From Paenibacillus monticola (GTDB taxonomy: Bacteria > Bacillota > Bacilli > Paenibacillales > Paenibacillaceae): 64,000 nucleotides of DNA. Numbering within the stretch: the first letter of the stretch is position 1; each line of letters begins with the position of its first letter. The notes under the pieces are model-generated. The model searched no databases. It saw nothing but the letters and a program-made list of their open reading frames with translations, and had not been told where the DNA came from. Of this stretch, positions 17,833 through 27,792 are shown in pieces. Location of the stretch: positions 124,001 to 188,000 of the forward strand of contig NZ_WJXB01000013.1 of the NCBI RefSeq assembly GCF_009664975.1, read 5' to 3'. Both the position numbers and the translations under genes were made by a program.

Positions 17833-19581
17833 TTATTTATTGTCCAGCGGCAGCGGCAGTCGCAGCAGGATGCGTGTTCCCGCTCCAGGCTCGCTCATTA
17901 TGGTGAAGGTGAAAGATTCCCCAAAGTATATTCTCAGCCGTGTAATCACATTTTTCATGCCGATCGAATCGCCCATGGCAGACGCGTCCTCAAAGTAGTC
18001 CTGAAGCTCCCGGATCTTCTCTTGTTCCATCCCCACGCCATTATCCGCAATGACAAAGATGATTTGACCGTTCTCCTGTGCAATCTGAATGTTGATATAT
18101 CCAATGCCGACAATATTTTCAATCCCGTGAATACTTGCGTTCTCCACAAACGGAAGAAAGGCCATCTTCGGTATTTCAATGTCCAACAGGGCCTGATCCA
18201 CCTCAATATGGTAGTCGAGCTTGCTGTCAAAGCGGTATTTCTGAATCTCCAGAAAGCTCTCGATTAACTCAAGCTCCTCGCGGATGGTTACGAAGCTGCT
18301 TTTCCACAGGATCGATTTGCGGAAGATCTTCGCCATACTCTGAATCGTCCGGGCCGTTTGGGTCTCACCCTTCATCAGACTCCGCATTCGGATCGTCTCC
18401 AGCGCATTGAACAAAAAGTGAGGATTAATCTGGCTGTGAAGCGCATGAAGCTGAGCTTGCCGCTGCCGCAGCTCCAGTTCTTTCTTCTGTATTTCCACTA
18501 CATAAACATCATTGATCAGGTTCTCGATCCGTTTGCTCATCCGGTTGAATTCCACCGCAAGCTCACCGACCTCATCCCGCTCCCGATGGTAGGGAATCAA
18601 CTCAAAGTTTTTGCCTTTTACCGACTTCATGTGCTTCAGGATGCTCTTAATGCGTGTATGGATCGAGCGGGATATGATAAGGATTACGATTGTAGGCACA
18701 AGGAAATTAACCCCTGCAAACCAAAGGATAAATTGTCCCGATTGTTTGACATCAGACAGAAGGATCTCTTCATCCAAGACCCCGTAAATGGACCACCCGC
18801 CCAAATAACGATTGTTCTCAAAGGTCTTGGCGATCACGATGGCCTTTTTGGGCTTGGGGATTTCATCCGGGGTTAGGGTCCGTCCTGCTGTGATTAGCCC
18901 GCTAGGTTGACCACCGGAGAGACGGCCGAAGCGCGCTTGACCGGTGGGGTCCAGAATGTAGAAGTCGCCGCCGAAGCTGGATAAATCCAGAATTTGTCTG
19001 ATATAGTTCATATTCAAATCAATTTTAAGCACATGCTCATACGTCTCAAACCGGCGATCGGTGAGTCTTTGAATCACGCTGATGCTCTCGGAAGTTACGA
19101 AGAGATGGGGATGTATATTACTATACTTACTGATTTGGTTATACCAATCTTCGTTCCTCATTTCATCTTCAAGTCTTATGATATGGCCCGAGGCCAGAAC
19201 GGTCGGATTGTCGGTCATAATGACTGAGGAACTAATCACTTTATTCTCCTTGTCGGTACGGTTGAACAGATTCGATATGGCATTCAGCGACTCCACATAA
19301 CTGTCGGTAGACACATAGGTAGTGTTCAGATGCTGGTTTAGCTGCCTGTCAATGGAAAAGAGGTAGGAGATGCCTGCCGCATCCTCAATAACCGTCCTCA
19401 ATTCGGCTTGCAACAGGGTCATTGCCCGTTCTGCGTCCGAGGTCTTCTGATTCTTGATATTGGCGGTGGTTACCTGGTAGAACATCACATTGGTCAGGAT
19501 AATCGGGATGAATACGCATACAATGTAGATTACAATCAGCTTGCTTCTAAGCTTCATATGATGCAGACGAAAGTTGAACAC
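17833..19581 (-). CDS. YesM-like sensor histidine kinase
   Basis: 582 residues: membrane segment at about 15-35, an extracellular sensor domain of about 250 residues, a second membrane segment near 285-305, a HAMP linker, the His_kinase phosphoacceptor INPHFLFNALE (His near 387) and a C-terminal GHKL ATPase domain (IADNGVGM, GIGMKNV-like SIGMKNV). This is the LytS/YesM class that pairs with AraC-type response regulators. GTG start at 19581 with AAGGAGG 9 bases upstream. It is separated from the regulator gene by 14 bases and probably senses the extracellular sugar or its loaded binding protein. Confidence 0.92.
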   Translation of the reverse strand: MFNFRLHHMKLRSKLIVIYIVCVFIPIILTNVMFYQVTTANIKNQKTSDAERAMTLLQAELRTVIEDAAGISYLFSIDRQLNQHLNTTYVSTDSYVESLNAISNLFNRTDKENKVISSSVIMTDNPTVLASGHIIRLEDEMRNEDWYNQISKYSNIHPHLFVTSESISVIQRLTDRRFETYEHVLKIDLNMNYIRQILDLSSFGGDFYILDPTGQARFGRLSGGQPSGLITAGRTLTPDEIPKPKKAIVIAKTFENNRYLGGWSIYGVLDEEILLSDVKQSGQFILWFAGVNFLVPTIVILIISRSIHTRIKSILKHMKSVKGKNFELIPYHRERDEVGELAVEFNRMSKRIENLINDVYVVEIQKKELELRQRQAQLHALHSQINPHFLFNALETIRMRSLMKGETQTARTIQSMAKIFRKSILWKSSFVTIREELELIESFLEIQKYRFDSKLDYHIEVDQALLDIEIPKMAFLPFVENASIHGIENIVGIGYINIQIAQENGQIIFVIADNGVGMEQEKIRELQDYFEDASAMGDSIGMKNVITRLRIYFGESFTFTIMSEPGAGTRILLRLPLPLDNK

Positions 19582-19595
19582 AGAAGAGAGCCTCC

Positions 19596-21161
19596 TTATT
19601 TATTGTCGATCATCATATTTCGATAATCGGTTGGCGTCATATTCTCCAGCTTTTCAAACTGGGTGGCAAAATAATCAGCGTTTTGGAAGCCGACCAGCTC
19701 CGCGATTTCATACATGCGCTTCTTCGTTTGCCGCAGCAGACGCTTGGCCTCCTCGATACGCAGCGTTAGCAAGTATTCATTGAAATATGCACCGTAGGTT
19801 TTGCGGAACAGCTGACCGAGATAGACCGGATTCATGTCGAAATCGGCGGCAATCCCTTTTAGATAGAGATTTTCTCTGTAATGCCCATCGATGTATTTTT
19901 TAATCTTTTCAATATTGCCTTCACTCTTGCCGCCGCGCTTTTTCGAGATATATTCAGCGGCCTCGCCGATAAAATGCTGGAAAACCTGCTTCAGTTGGTT
20001 CAGATTGCGGTATTTCAACTGCCAGTTGAGCAGCTCAGCCATCCAATGCAGGTTGTTCTCGTCCCCTTCGAGCTGCCGGATAATATTGATGATAGCAATC
20101 ATGCTTCTTCGCATCGTATTCGTAACAGCCCCGGGAGCGAAATGGCGCTCCTGAAACATGGTGAACATGGCATCAACAACCGAGCTGTAGCCTTGTTGGT
20201 TATTGGCTTCCACCTCATAAATAAGCTTGCTGTGCAGTCCTTCGTCAATATCAAAATAATATAAAGGCAGCCCCAGCAGCTCGTCTGCGATGTAGATACC
20301 TTTGAAGCCGGCGGCAAAACGGTAATTCAGGCATTTCTCGGCACTGGCGCCGGATAAGACAATCTGTTTGAGAGGACTTGCCTTATGGCCTATAAACAAA
20401 GCGATGGTCGTTTCAAGCTCTCTCTCCAGCGTGTCCAGCATGTTTATGTAGTTTCCCCGCACAGTTCTACTCCGCTCATCCATCCACAATTCAGGTACGA
20501 TAATCCCATATTGATTGTTCGTGCGTACATGAATGAGCAAGGTCTGTAGCTCGTGATGAAAATAACGCTGCAGTGAGGCCTTCAGTGCTGGCATATAGTC
20601 AATTTCCCCTTGGGGGAGCATGTCCTGCATTTCTGCGATGACATACGTATAGGAAGAGGAGAGCGGAATCTCCAGCGCATAGGCAATCCGCTCCATGACC
20701 TGATCATCGGGCTCCGTCTGCAGCAAGCTTTCGATGACGGTTTCGACAAGCGGCTTTTCTCTCGTGATCGATAAGAGCTGCTTTTGATTCAGCGTATGGG
20801 CAATCTTTTTCAAGGCAGCTGCAAGCTCCTGTTCATCGACCGGCTTGAGGATATACTCTGAAACATTGTAGCTTAAGGCTTGCTGGGCATACGAGAAATC
20901 AGGGTAACCGCTTAAGATAATGAACAACGGCTGGTGCTCGTGTTCCGTTTTCACCTTCCGAATCAGTTCCAGACCGTCAAGCACGGGCATACGTATATCC
21001 ACAATAACCAGCTCAGGGGTTAGTTGTTCAATAAGAGTAAGCGCTTGCTCTCCGTTCTCAGCTTCGCCGCAAATTTCAAATTGCAGCGAACTTTCATTCA
21101 TGATCGTGATCAAGCCTTTTCGCACAAAAATTTCGTCATCCACAATCAGCACCTTATACAA
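19596..21161 (-). CDS. YesN-like AraC-family response regulator
   Basis: 521 residues: an N-terminal receiver with phosphoacceptor Asp55 in VIVDIRMPVLDG, a long middle region of about 280 residues, and a C-terminal AraC helix-turn-helix pair (about 420-515; GIAADFDMNPVYLGQLF, EIAELVGFQNADYFATQF). Start is TTG at 21161, with AAGGAGG 7 bases upstream. It is the first gene of the two-component unit and, by position, the likely activator of the lipoprotein-permease operon that follows. Confidence 0.92.
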   Translation of the reverse strand: MYKVLIVDDEIFVRKGLITIMNESSLQFEICGEAENGEQALTLIEQLTPELVIVDIRMPVLDGLELIRKVKTEHEHQPLFIILSGYPDFSYAQQALSYNVSEYILKPVDEQELAAALKKIAHTLNQKQLLSITREKPLVETVIESLLQTEPDDQVMERIAYALEIPLSSSYTYVIAEMQDMLPQGEIDYMPALKASLQRYFHHELQTLLIHVRTNNQYGIIVPELWMDERSRTVRGNYINMLDTLERELETTIALFIGHKASPLKQIVLSGASAEKCLNYRFAAGFKGIYIADELLGLPLYYFDIDEGLHSKLIYEVEANNQQGYSSVVDAMFTMFQERHFAPGAVTNTMRRSMIAIINIIRQLEGDENNLHWMAELLNWQLKYRNLNQLKQVFQHFIGEAAEYISKKRGGKSEGNIEKIKKYIDGHYRENLYLKGIAADFDMNPVYLGQLFRKTYGAYFNEYLLTLRIEEAKRLLRQTKKRMYEIAELVGFQNADYFATQFEKLENMTPTDYRNMMIDNK

Positions 21162-21240
21162 TGTCCTTCCTCCTTCGAGTTATTCTGACGTTAAGCAATT
21201 TTTCCGCAACAGACGCTTCCTTGACCATAAAATTTCGACA

Positions 21241-21503
21241 TTGAAAGAAGCTGCTGCAGAGGTTCAAAAAAAAGAAGCCAAGATGACTCCTAAGATCCGG
21301 ACACTTATAATATTGGATGGAATATCAATGCCAAATACGAAGGAATGGGGTATGCTAGTGAGAGTGCGCAGGCACTTTCTAGAGTATCTCTATATGCAAA
21401 AGGAAGCAAGAAGACTATCAAATTCATTTCATTTACTAAACACGAAGATGGGACACCCAAATATGAGGAAAAATATTTTCAATGGAAAGAATGGGCAACC
21501 TAA
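21241..21503 (+). pseudogene. Frameshifted gene scrap of unknown family
   Basis: Two coding-like stretches sit in different plus-strand frames. 21241-21290 reads LKEAAAEVQKKEAKMTPK. 21294-21503 reads DPDTYNIGWN, then KYEGMGYASES, then YFQWKEWAT and a stop. Joined by a one-base shift near 21290 they give one plausible C-terminal fragment of about 86 residues. No start codon or ribosome binding site lies upstream; the fragment abuts the regulator gene on the other strand. I do not recognise the family. Confidence 0.4.
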
Positions 21504-21634
21504 CTAAGTGGTTATCCACTGCCTTGCGGTCATCTTCCTCCAGAAGAAGATCCTCAAGGCCTATTTGCGCACTAAATCAATTTTTAGTTATTTGAGAATA
21601 TGCTCTATTGTAAATCTGATAGCGATCCAACTCC

Positions 21635-21672
21635 AAAAAGCAAAAAGGTCGACCTCTGATGTAGAGTCGACC
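21635..21672 (-). terminator. Intrinsic terminator of the Fic gene
   Basis: On the minus strand a GGTCGAC/GTCGACC stem with an additional inner CTC/GAG contact is followed by TTTTTGCTTTTT. It lies about 145 bases after the Fic stop codon. Confidence 0.75.
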
Positions 21673-21814
21673 CCAAATTGTTGACAAGACGTTAATTCCA
21701 ACCTTTTTGAGTCAACAACGTCTTATTAAAATCCTCCATGCACGTACTCAGACTTCGCGCTTATCAATAGAGTGCATAATGGTGATGAATTCACGCATGA
21801 GACTCCGGTTCATA

Positions 21815-22546
21815 CTACTTCAAGTCCGGAAAGAAATATTCAACCTGCGCTTCGTATCGGTCTTGTGCCGACAGGCAGGTATCCAGCAAACACCCTTTTC
21901 CCGAACGGTATTCCTTAAGTCCACGGTAATAAAATAACTTGTGCTCATGGTCAATGATAAAAGGGAAGATGTCATTTTTCAGACATTCCTTGAACAGGAT
22001 GATCCTGCCAACACGCCCGTTGCCATCCTGAAAAGGATGAATGCTCTCAAACTCATGATGGAAGTCTATGATATCCTCTATCGAGATATTGGACTTTTGA
22101 TGATAAGCAACCAACAGCTTTTCCATAGTACTTGCCACTTTTCCCGGGGCAGTTGTTTTCATATCTCCTACCACATTGGGTCTGGTTTTGTAATCACCAA
22201 CCCGGAACCATTCTTTTCTTTCATCCGAGGTATTCCTTTTTAAAATTCGGTGGAATTCCTTAATCATCTCTTCGGACAAGTTTTCCTTTGCATGGGTCAA
22301 CATATAGTCAAAACAGGAGAAATGATTTACCGTTTCAATAATATCGTCAACACTTGCCGCTTCCTCCGGCTCCATGTTAATAGTATTGGTTTCAAAAATA
22401 TATCGCGTCTGATCTTCAGATAAACGACTGCCTTCGATACGGTTAGAGTTAAAGGCCAGCTTAATTTGGGTCTGATGATACAGACCTCCCTTGAGCCCCA
22501 TCTGCATCTCTTCCTGTAGAAGTTCCAACAATGTTTCGTTTGCCAT
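21815..22546 (-). CDS. Fic domain protein with N-terminal autoinhibitory motif (class II)
   Basis: 243 residues. The Fic catalytic loop HPFQDGNGRVGR (His170) matches HxFx(D/E)GNGRxxR exactly, so it is predicted to be active in transferring AMP (or another nucleotide moiety) to target hydroxyls. SNRIEG at residues 34-39 matches the inhibitory [S/T]xxxE[G/N] motif, in which the glutamate blocks productive ATP binding. Having it N-terminal in the same chain defines class II. The start has AGGAG 8 bases upstream. There is no antitoxin partner, consistent with self-inhibition. The target is unknown. The gene has its own terminator. Confidence 0.9.
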   Translation of the reverse strand: MANETLLELLQEEMQMGLKGGLYHQTQIKLAFNSNRIEGSRLSEDQTRYIFETNTINMEPEEAASVDDIIETVNHFSCFDYMLTHAKENLSEEMIKEFHRILKRNTSDERKEWFRVGDYKTRPNVVGDMKTTAPGKVASTMEKLLVAYHQKSNISIEDIIDFHHEFESIHPFQDGNGRVGRIILFKECLKNDIFPFIIDHEHKLFYYRGLKEYRSGKGCLLDTCLSAQDRYEAQVEYFFPDLK

Positions 22547-22746
22547 TAGTATTTCTCCTAATCATTTCAGATGATCATGTACCAGGTATCGTCAAACGAT
22601 TTTTCTCGATATTATCATTATATCATTCTCCCTAGTAATTCATTCATATCTAACTATAAAAGTGATGGAAAACAACTTCAACCTTGATTGCTAAATGCCA
22701 TGAAACAGGTTTGGAAATCGAAAAGGTTCTGAAGTCCTTGTGCAAT

Positions 22747-22773
22747 CAAAAAAAGACGACCGTGAGGTCGTCT
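22747..22773 (-). terminator. Intrinsic terminator of the helicase-nuclease gene
   Basis: An 8-bp stem AGACGACC/GGTCGTCT with a GTGA loop is followed by TTTTTTT on the minus strand. It is 16 bases beyond the stop at 22789. Confidence 0.92.
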
Positions 22774-22788
22774 AGTAGAATTTAGCAT

Positions 22789-25700
22789 TCATAATATAGA
22801 TATCTCCCGATATCTGCTATACCAAGCAGCTCTCCAATGAGTATCATAAGTCCCCTCTTTCAAATAGGTAAACGTTACGCCTCTTTGTCGCAAAAATGAC
22901 AGATGCCTGACAAGCTTTAAGTCTTCAATCACCCAAACCATACCGTCTTGGTCTCTTAAATCTAGGAATTTGAGGCCCTGAGCTTCCAAATATACTGTCA
23001 ACTCGAAGCCTGAATCTACTGAAATCTCTGGCCCTCCAGTAGTCTGTGAATCGCTCCAGTAATGCACTTCCATCCCTGCTGCCGTATCCAGCACGAGAAG
23101 CTCCTGTTCAAATATCGCTTGTCTTTCTTCTTCTGTATTCCGCATTTCTTCTGTCCAATAGTAGGTCAAATTAGGCTCCAGACTGATTTCTCTAAAGAAG
23201 AATTCTTCAGTATCTTCTTCTGCGGAGTCCTCTGGAGTTGAAGCAGCCGCAGCCGGCTCCTTATCGAGCTCCTGCCATTCCAGTCTAATCCTCGCCGCCC
23301 TATTGACTATTGCATCTTTAAGCACAGCTGGCTCGGACTCTCCTGCCATCATATCCTTCTCCTGCTGGTGCAGCTCGCGAGGAATGTTCAGTTCCTCCAA
23401 CTTTCGGAACAACGGCAGTAGTGCTCTATCGGGATGTCGGAAGAATTCCCCGCCTCTGATCCGTACGAAGGTCCAACCGAGTCGCTCCAGTATGGATTGC
23501 CTGTCCAGGTCCTCTCTAAGCTTCTCCACCGGATGCCATTTGTCCCCATCGCATTCCACAGCCAGGCGTTTACCGCCTCCCTCAATAACCATATCAATCC
23601 GATAGGCGCCTACCTTCCATTGAGGCAGTACTCTATAGCCTTCCTGCAACACACGACGCATAACCTGCCGCTCGAACTCGGATTCCAACGCAGGCTCATG
23701 CTGCTTCAGAGCTTCATCCGCGGCATACGGATTCCGGACATATTCGATTAATCGTTTCCGCAGATCTCCTTCTTTAAGCTGAGTGGAGCTATCGAGCGAA
23801 TGAACCAGCCATAATTGATCACGGGCTCGGCTAACGGCTACGTTATAGCGCTTTTTAGTTCGATTTCCAGGATCTGAAATTAGACGCAGAGGTACAGATT
23901 CTTCTGATGCGTCGACCATGGATAGAAAAATAATATCGCGCTCATCGCCCTGAAACTGGGCAGAGTTGCCGCAGCGTATCTTTCGCCGCTTGTATTCCGT
24001 GGCCGGTATATGCTTTTGTAGATACTGGTCAATCAGAATAGCCTGCTCTTCCCCAAGCAGGGTAATCACCCCAAAGGTGGCATCCTTATATTCTTCCTGC
24101 TCAATGGCAGAAAGTATGAGCGAAGCAACAGCCTGCGCTTCCGCCTCATTCCGTTTGTTATTCCTGCTTCCGCTCTCTACACGGTATTCAACCGTGTAAG
24201 GCTTGGTGGGCACCCCACTTGCATCTCTTAGTGGAAGAATGGAACCATTATAAGACAAGCTGTTGCTGAACTGTATAATCGGTTCTACACAGCGAAAATG
24301 TTCCCTGAGTTGCGTCATACCTGCGAAGGAGGTTTTGGCGAGATCATAAATCGAAGTGCTCCCATCATACAGGGCAGCGTTAGGGATACCTTCCAAATGG
24401 GTATCCATCAGCCTTCTCGTCTCTTCCAGCCGCTGGCCGATGGCTTCCGGACTCACCTGTTCATCGTCACCCACAACAACAATTTGGGTACCCAAATAGA
24501 GCGCCGTCAGTGCCATAATATCCGCTTGGCTAGCTTCATCCACTATAACTACATCAAAATGGTTCTCTGAAGGATTAAAGCTGTCCACCACTCTGTAAGT
24601 GGGCATAATCCAGACAGGAACAGCAGTCTGGCAGATCGGCATAAGCTTACGGGCCTCAGCAAGAAGATGAGGTGCAGATTTCCCGGTCCGCTTACCTGCT
24701 TTTTTCATTAACAGCTTCCAGCCGTGGAGAGCATTCTGCTGCTTAAGCGTAGTTTTCCCTGCCAGCGCGAGCCAAGCCTTTTTCTCGACCAGCTGCAGAG
24801 TGACCGATTTAAATTGTTTACGGATTTCCACCAGTTCTTCTTGGAGCTGCTGGGTAGAAATTGCCGCCCGTTGATCTAATTCCATATCCAATTGTTTAAG
24901 CAGCCAGATCGCTTGGGCTTCACTTGGAGCATGGAGTTCTCCATGTATTCCACTCCTGTTCCTAACCGCCTGTGCCCAGTCGGGGGCGCCTTCCTGCAAC
25001 TGCTCTAGCCATTCTTGTCTCTGAATGATTAGCGTACTTTTCTCCCATAATTGCTGCAAGGCACGGTAGGATTCTCCATACAACTGCTGATCTAGCTGCA
25101 CAATGCTCTCCTGCAAGCGACTTAATATCAATGAGCGGGGTTCTGCCAGAGACTGAGCGGTCTGCTCTACTTCCTGGATACGGCTGTTAACTACCCTCCA
25201 TCTCTCTGCATGAACATATGAATGTATAATGTCAGGAAGCTCTTGCTCTACCAATTCCTGCAGATGAAACCACTCGGCATGCTTGCCTAATGGGAGTGGC
25301 TTAGAGTTAACCAGCTCACTCCACAGAAATCCTTCATTCTCCAGGACCTCAAGCGAAGGATTGAAGCTTGAGTGTCTCCAGTCCAACAGCCCACGGATTT
25401 CCTTCTGAATATTCTCCATATACTCTTCAGGCTGTGACCCGAATTCGGCAAGATCATAACCGCCTCGATCGGTTACCTGTCGTTTCCAGCGAGTCATGGA
25501 CTTAGAACGCTGAGTTTGGTAATCAATGACTGCCAGCAGGGCATCAAGATAAGCGATATCCAGTTCAGCGATATCCGTGCCAGGCGGCGCAATAAGTTCA
25601 CATACCTTCTTCCACTGCCGCTTAAGCAGCAGCTGTAGCGAATTCAGTTTACCTCCATTCTCCAGATACCGCTTTATTTCATTCAGGACAGGAGACAACG

Positions 25701-27792
25701 GCTGCAAATCGCTCTCGGTCAAATGTTCAAATCCATATTTGTATCTGGCTGTTCTCGCTGTGCGGTATAGCGCAAGCCACGCCTCTACTTCTTCCAGTAA
25801 TTCAAGCCAATCGTTCTTTTCATGCTCCTTGATAAAGATCAGTTCAAGCTTCCAATCCTCTGGGTTGCTTATGGCCATCGTTTGACGCAATTGAATTAAG
25901 GCCGTGAATAGTTTATCCGGTTGTACATCTAGGTTAGTTGTCCAATAAGGGATATGTTTATTCTTATCCACCCTTAGCAGCTCCTGATGTTCTTGGACAA
26001 GTCCATTAAATTCTTCAGGAGTGATGAGCATTTCTGCTGTAATGGATACGAATTTGAATTCATTCTCATCTGCCGGAGTAATCTCTCCAGAGCTTAAATA
26101 TAGGCTATCCAGTTCAGAAGGAGTAAGTGGAAAAGCATGTCCTGCGACAATCTTCCCAGGGATAAAGTCCATCTTTTTCTGTCCTGCGGAGATCATCTTT
26201 GCTGCTCTGGAAGGATCAAATTCAGAGCCCCAGAGTACAATCAGCCGATAGTCGCTTTCTCTGGAGATTCGAAGGTTGTTGTTAATCTCTTTGATCTGCT
26301 CCAGAATAGCTTGGCGTTTGGCTGAGAGAACGGCTATTTCCTGCTCACTCTGTTCCAAAGATATCGAGCTTAAAGTCGATGTAATGATATCAATAGAGTT
26401 CTCCAGTTGTTTCTGTCCGCTGACATCATCCAAAACGCTGACACAAAGATTTTGAAGCGGTTCAGCTACTTTATCACGTAGAACGGCCAGTGCTCTAGAG
26501 GTATGGCTGGTGACCAGCACACTTTTCCCTTCTGCCAAAAAATGACCCAGCAGATTGGCAATCGTATGCGTCTTCCCTGTGCCCGGCGGCCCCTGTACCA
26601 GAACTGAACCAAACCGCCCCAGCTTCAGGGCAATATCCAATTGTTCCGAATTGGCCTCTTTAGTAAACAGAATCTCTTCGTTCTCTCCATTAACATTTAA
26701 ATTGGAATATGAAAAAGCATTTTCACCCTGGGGCGCCGCTCCTGTATCAATCCCAGTAATTCTGGCTATCGCCTGTGGAAAATCCTCTCTTTCATTCAGA
26801 TCCTTAATGATTTCTTCAATCGCATGATCGAAACCAACGGCACGTTTGCGCAAAAAAATCACAGGCTCTCTCCGAATATACACAGCCTTATTCTCCTGAG
26901 TTAGTGCTGCTGCATCGCTACCATAAGGCATAAACAGCGCTTTAGCAGACAAGTAGCTGGATACCTTTTTCAGATAATTATCCGTATCCTCATATCCCAA
27001 GGGCGAACAAGGAACCTCTAGTAAATCATCGGCGCATTTCTTAAGAGATTGTGCACTAACTTCAAGCGTATCCCTGAATAAGGGACTATGAAACTCAGGC
27101 TCGTCTTCAGAAGCAATCAGCATAAACTCCGGTACATCCGGATTAAACAGCAGCTGTACTTTCTGTAATAGCACTGGATGGTGAATGGTCTCCTGCTGCA
27201 ACTCCCAATGCAATATCCCATCGCCAATCATTAGTTCCACAGCATCCCGTTCACGATCAATCCATGAATAGAGCATATACAGATCCTCGAATAGCTTAAT
27301 CGTTCTGCGTACAGGCCATTCGTTCTGTTTCCATGCCTCGCGTTCCTGAATCCATTCCTCCCAGATCCGCACTCTTTCTTCGTCCTGATCGAAACGTTCT
27401 TGATACGCTTCATACTCCTCTGAATCCTCTTGCTCCCGGTAGCTTTCCAGACTCTCAACTCTATCCGGCTGTGTCTGAATTTTCTCCCAATCCGGCTTCA
27501 GCCAGCGCTTCAGTAGCTCAGGTGGTTTCGGGCAGGGGGTTGGATCAGGTCTCTTAACTGTTAGTAGAACATCGGGAATCAGCTCCTCTATACGTTCAGA
27601 AGGGCTTATTCCGGCCACGAAATCACAGATTATATGGGAATGGACGGGTACATCCGAAAAGGATTGCGACCATAAATGACCAGAAATTCGCTTAATTACC
27701 GGCTGTTTCAGTTGATGCATAGCCTGCAGATAGGAAAACACTTGAATAAGCTTCTGTTTAGCGGTGCTACGCTGATCCTCGCTGGTTTCCAT
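22789..27792 (-). CDS. Giant SF1 (Upf1/Dna2-type) helicase with C-terminal restriction-endonuclease-like domain
   Basis: 1667 residues. The N-terminal 380 or so residues are of unknown type. Then come Walker A GPPGTGKT (401-408), a long helical insertion, Walker B VVIVDEAS (Asp-Glu near 1085-1086), QFQGDERDIIFLS, and the SF1 motif VI YNVAVSRARDQLWLVHS. After the motor, residues about 1375-1465 carry a DUF559/Vsr-like PD-(D/E)xK pattern, RIDMVIEG then LAVECDGD (Glu1413, Asp1415). About 200 more residues follow. Such helicase-nuclease fusions are common in defence and repair contexts; which applies here is not shown. AAGGA lies upstream of the ATG. It is a single-gene unit next to a Fic gene. 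Confidence 0.88.
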   Translation of the reverse strand: METSEDQRSTAKQKLIQVFSYLQAMHQLKQPVIKRISGHLWSQSFSDVPVHSHIICDFVAGISPSERIEELIPDVLLTVKRPDPTPCPKPPELLKRWLKPDWEKIQTQPDRVESLESYREQEDSEEYEAYQERFDQDEERVRIWEEWIQEREAWKQNEWPVRRTIKLFEDLYMLYSWIDRERDAVELMIGDGILHWELQQETIHHPVLLQKVQLLFNPDVPEFMLIASEDEPEFHSPLFRDTLEVSAQSLKKCADDLLEVPCSPLGYEDTDNYLKKVSSYLSAKALFMPYGSDAAALTQENKAVYIRREPVIFLRKRAVGFDHAIEEIIKDLNEREDFPQAIARITGIDTGAAPQGENAFSYSNLNVNGENEEILFTKEANSEQLDIALKLGRFGSVLVQGPPGTGKTHTIANLLGHFLAEGKSVLVTSHTSRALAVLRDKVAEPLQNLCVSVLDDVSGQKQLENSIDIITSTLSSISLEQSEQEIAVLSAKRQAILEQIKEINNNLRISRESDYRLIVLWGSEFDPSRAAKMISAGQKKMDFIPGKIVAGHAFPLTPSELDSLYLSSGEITPADENEFKFVSITAEMLITPEEFNGLVQEHQELLRVDKNKHIPYWTTNLDVQPDKLFTALIQLRQTMAISNPEDWKLELIFIKEHEKNDWLELLEEVEAWLALYRTARTARYKYGFEHLTESDLQPLSPVLNEIKRYLENGGKLNSLQLLLKRQWKKVCELIAPPGTDIAELDIAYLDALLAVIDYQTQRSKSMTRWKRQVTDRGGYDLAEFGSQPEEYMENIQKEIRGLLDWRHSSFNPSLEVLENEGFLWSELVNSKPLPLGKHAEWFHLQELVEQELPDIIHSYVHAERWRVVNSRIQEVEQTAQSLAEPRSLILSRLQESIVQLDQQLYGESYRALQQLWEKSTLIIQRQEWLEQLQEGAPDWAQAVRNRSGIHGELHAPSEAQAIWLLKQLDMELDQRAAISTQQLQEELVEIRKQFKSVTLQLVEKKAWLALAGKTTLKQQNALHGWKLLMKKAGKRTGKSAPHLLAEARKLMPICQTAVPVWIMPTYRVVDSFNPSENHFDVVIVDEASQADIMALTALYLGTQIVVVGDDEQVSPEAIGQRLEETRRLMDTHLEGIPNAALYDGSTSIYDLAKTSFAGMTQLREHFRCVEPIIQFSNSLSYNGSILPLRDASGVPTKPYTVEYRVESGSRNNKRNEAEAQAVASLILSAIEQEEYKDATFGVITLLGEEQAILIDQYLQKHIPATEYKRRKIRCGNSAQFQGDERDIIFLSMVDASEESVPLRLISDPGNRTKKRYNVAVSRARDQLWLVHSLDSSTQLKEGDLRKRLIEYVRNPYAADEALKQHEPALESEFERQVMRRVLQEGYRVLPQWKVGAYRIDMVIEGGGKRLAVECDGDKWHPVEKLREDLDRQSILERLGWTFVRIRGGEFFRHPDRALLPLFRKLEELNIPRELHQQEKDMMAGESEPAVLKDAIVNRAARIRLEWQELDKEPAAAASTPEDSAEEDTEEFFFREISLEPNLTYYWTEEMRNTEEERQAIFEQELLVLDTAAGMEVHYWSDSQTTGGPEISVDSGFELTVYLEAQGLKFLDLRDQDGMVWVIEDLKLVRHLSFLRQRGVTFTYLKEGTYDTHWRAAWYSRYREISIL

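Noticed and set aside
20920-21507. 195-codon plus-strand open frame
   Set aside because: Most of it is antisense to the receiver domain of the response regulator; only the part after 21241 resembles a gene scrap, and that in two frames.
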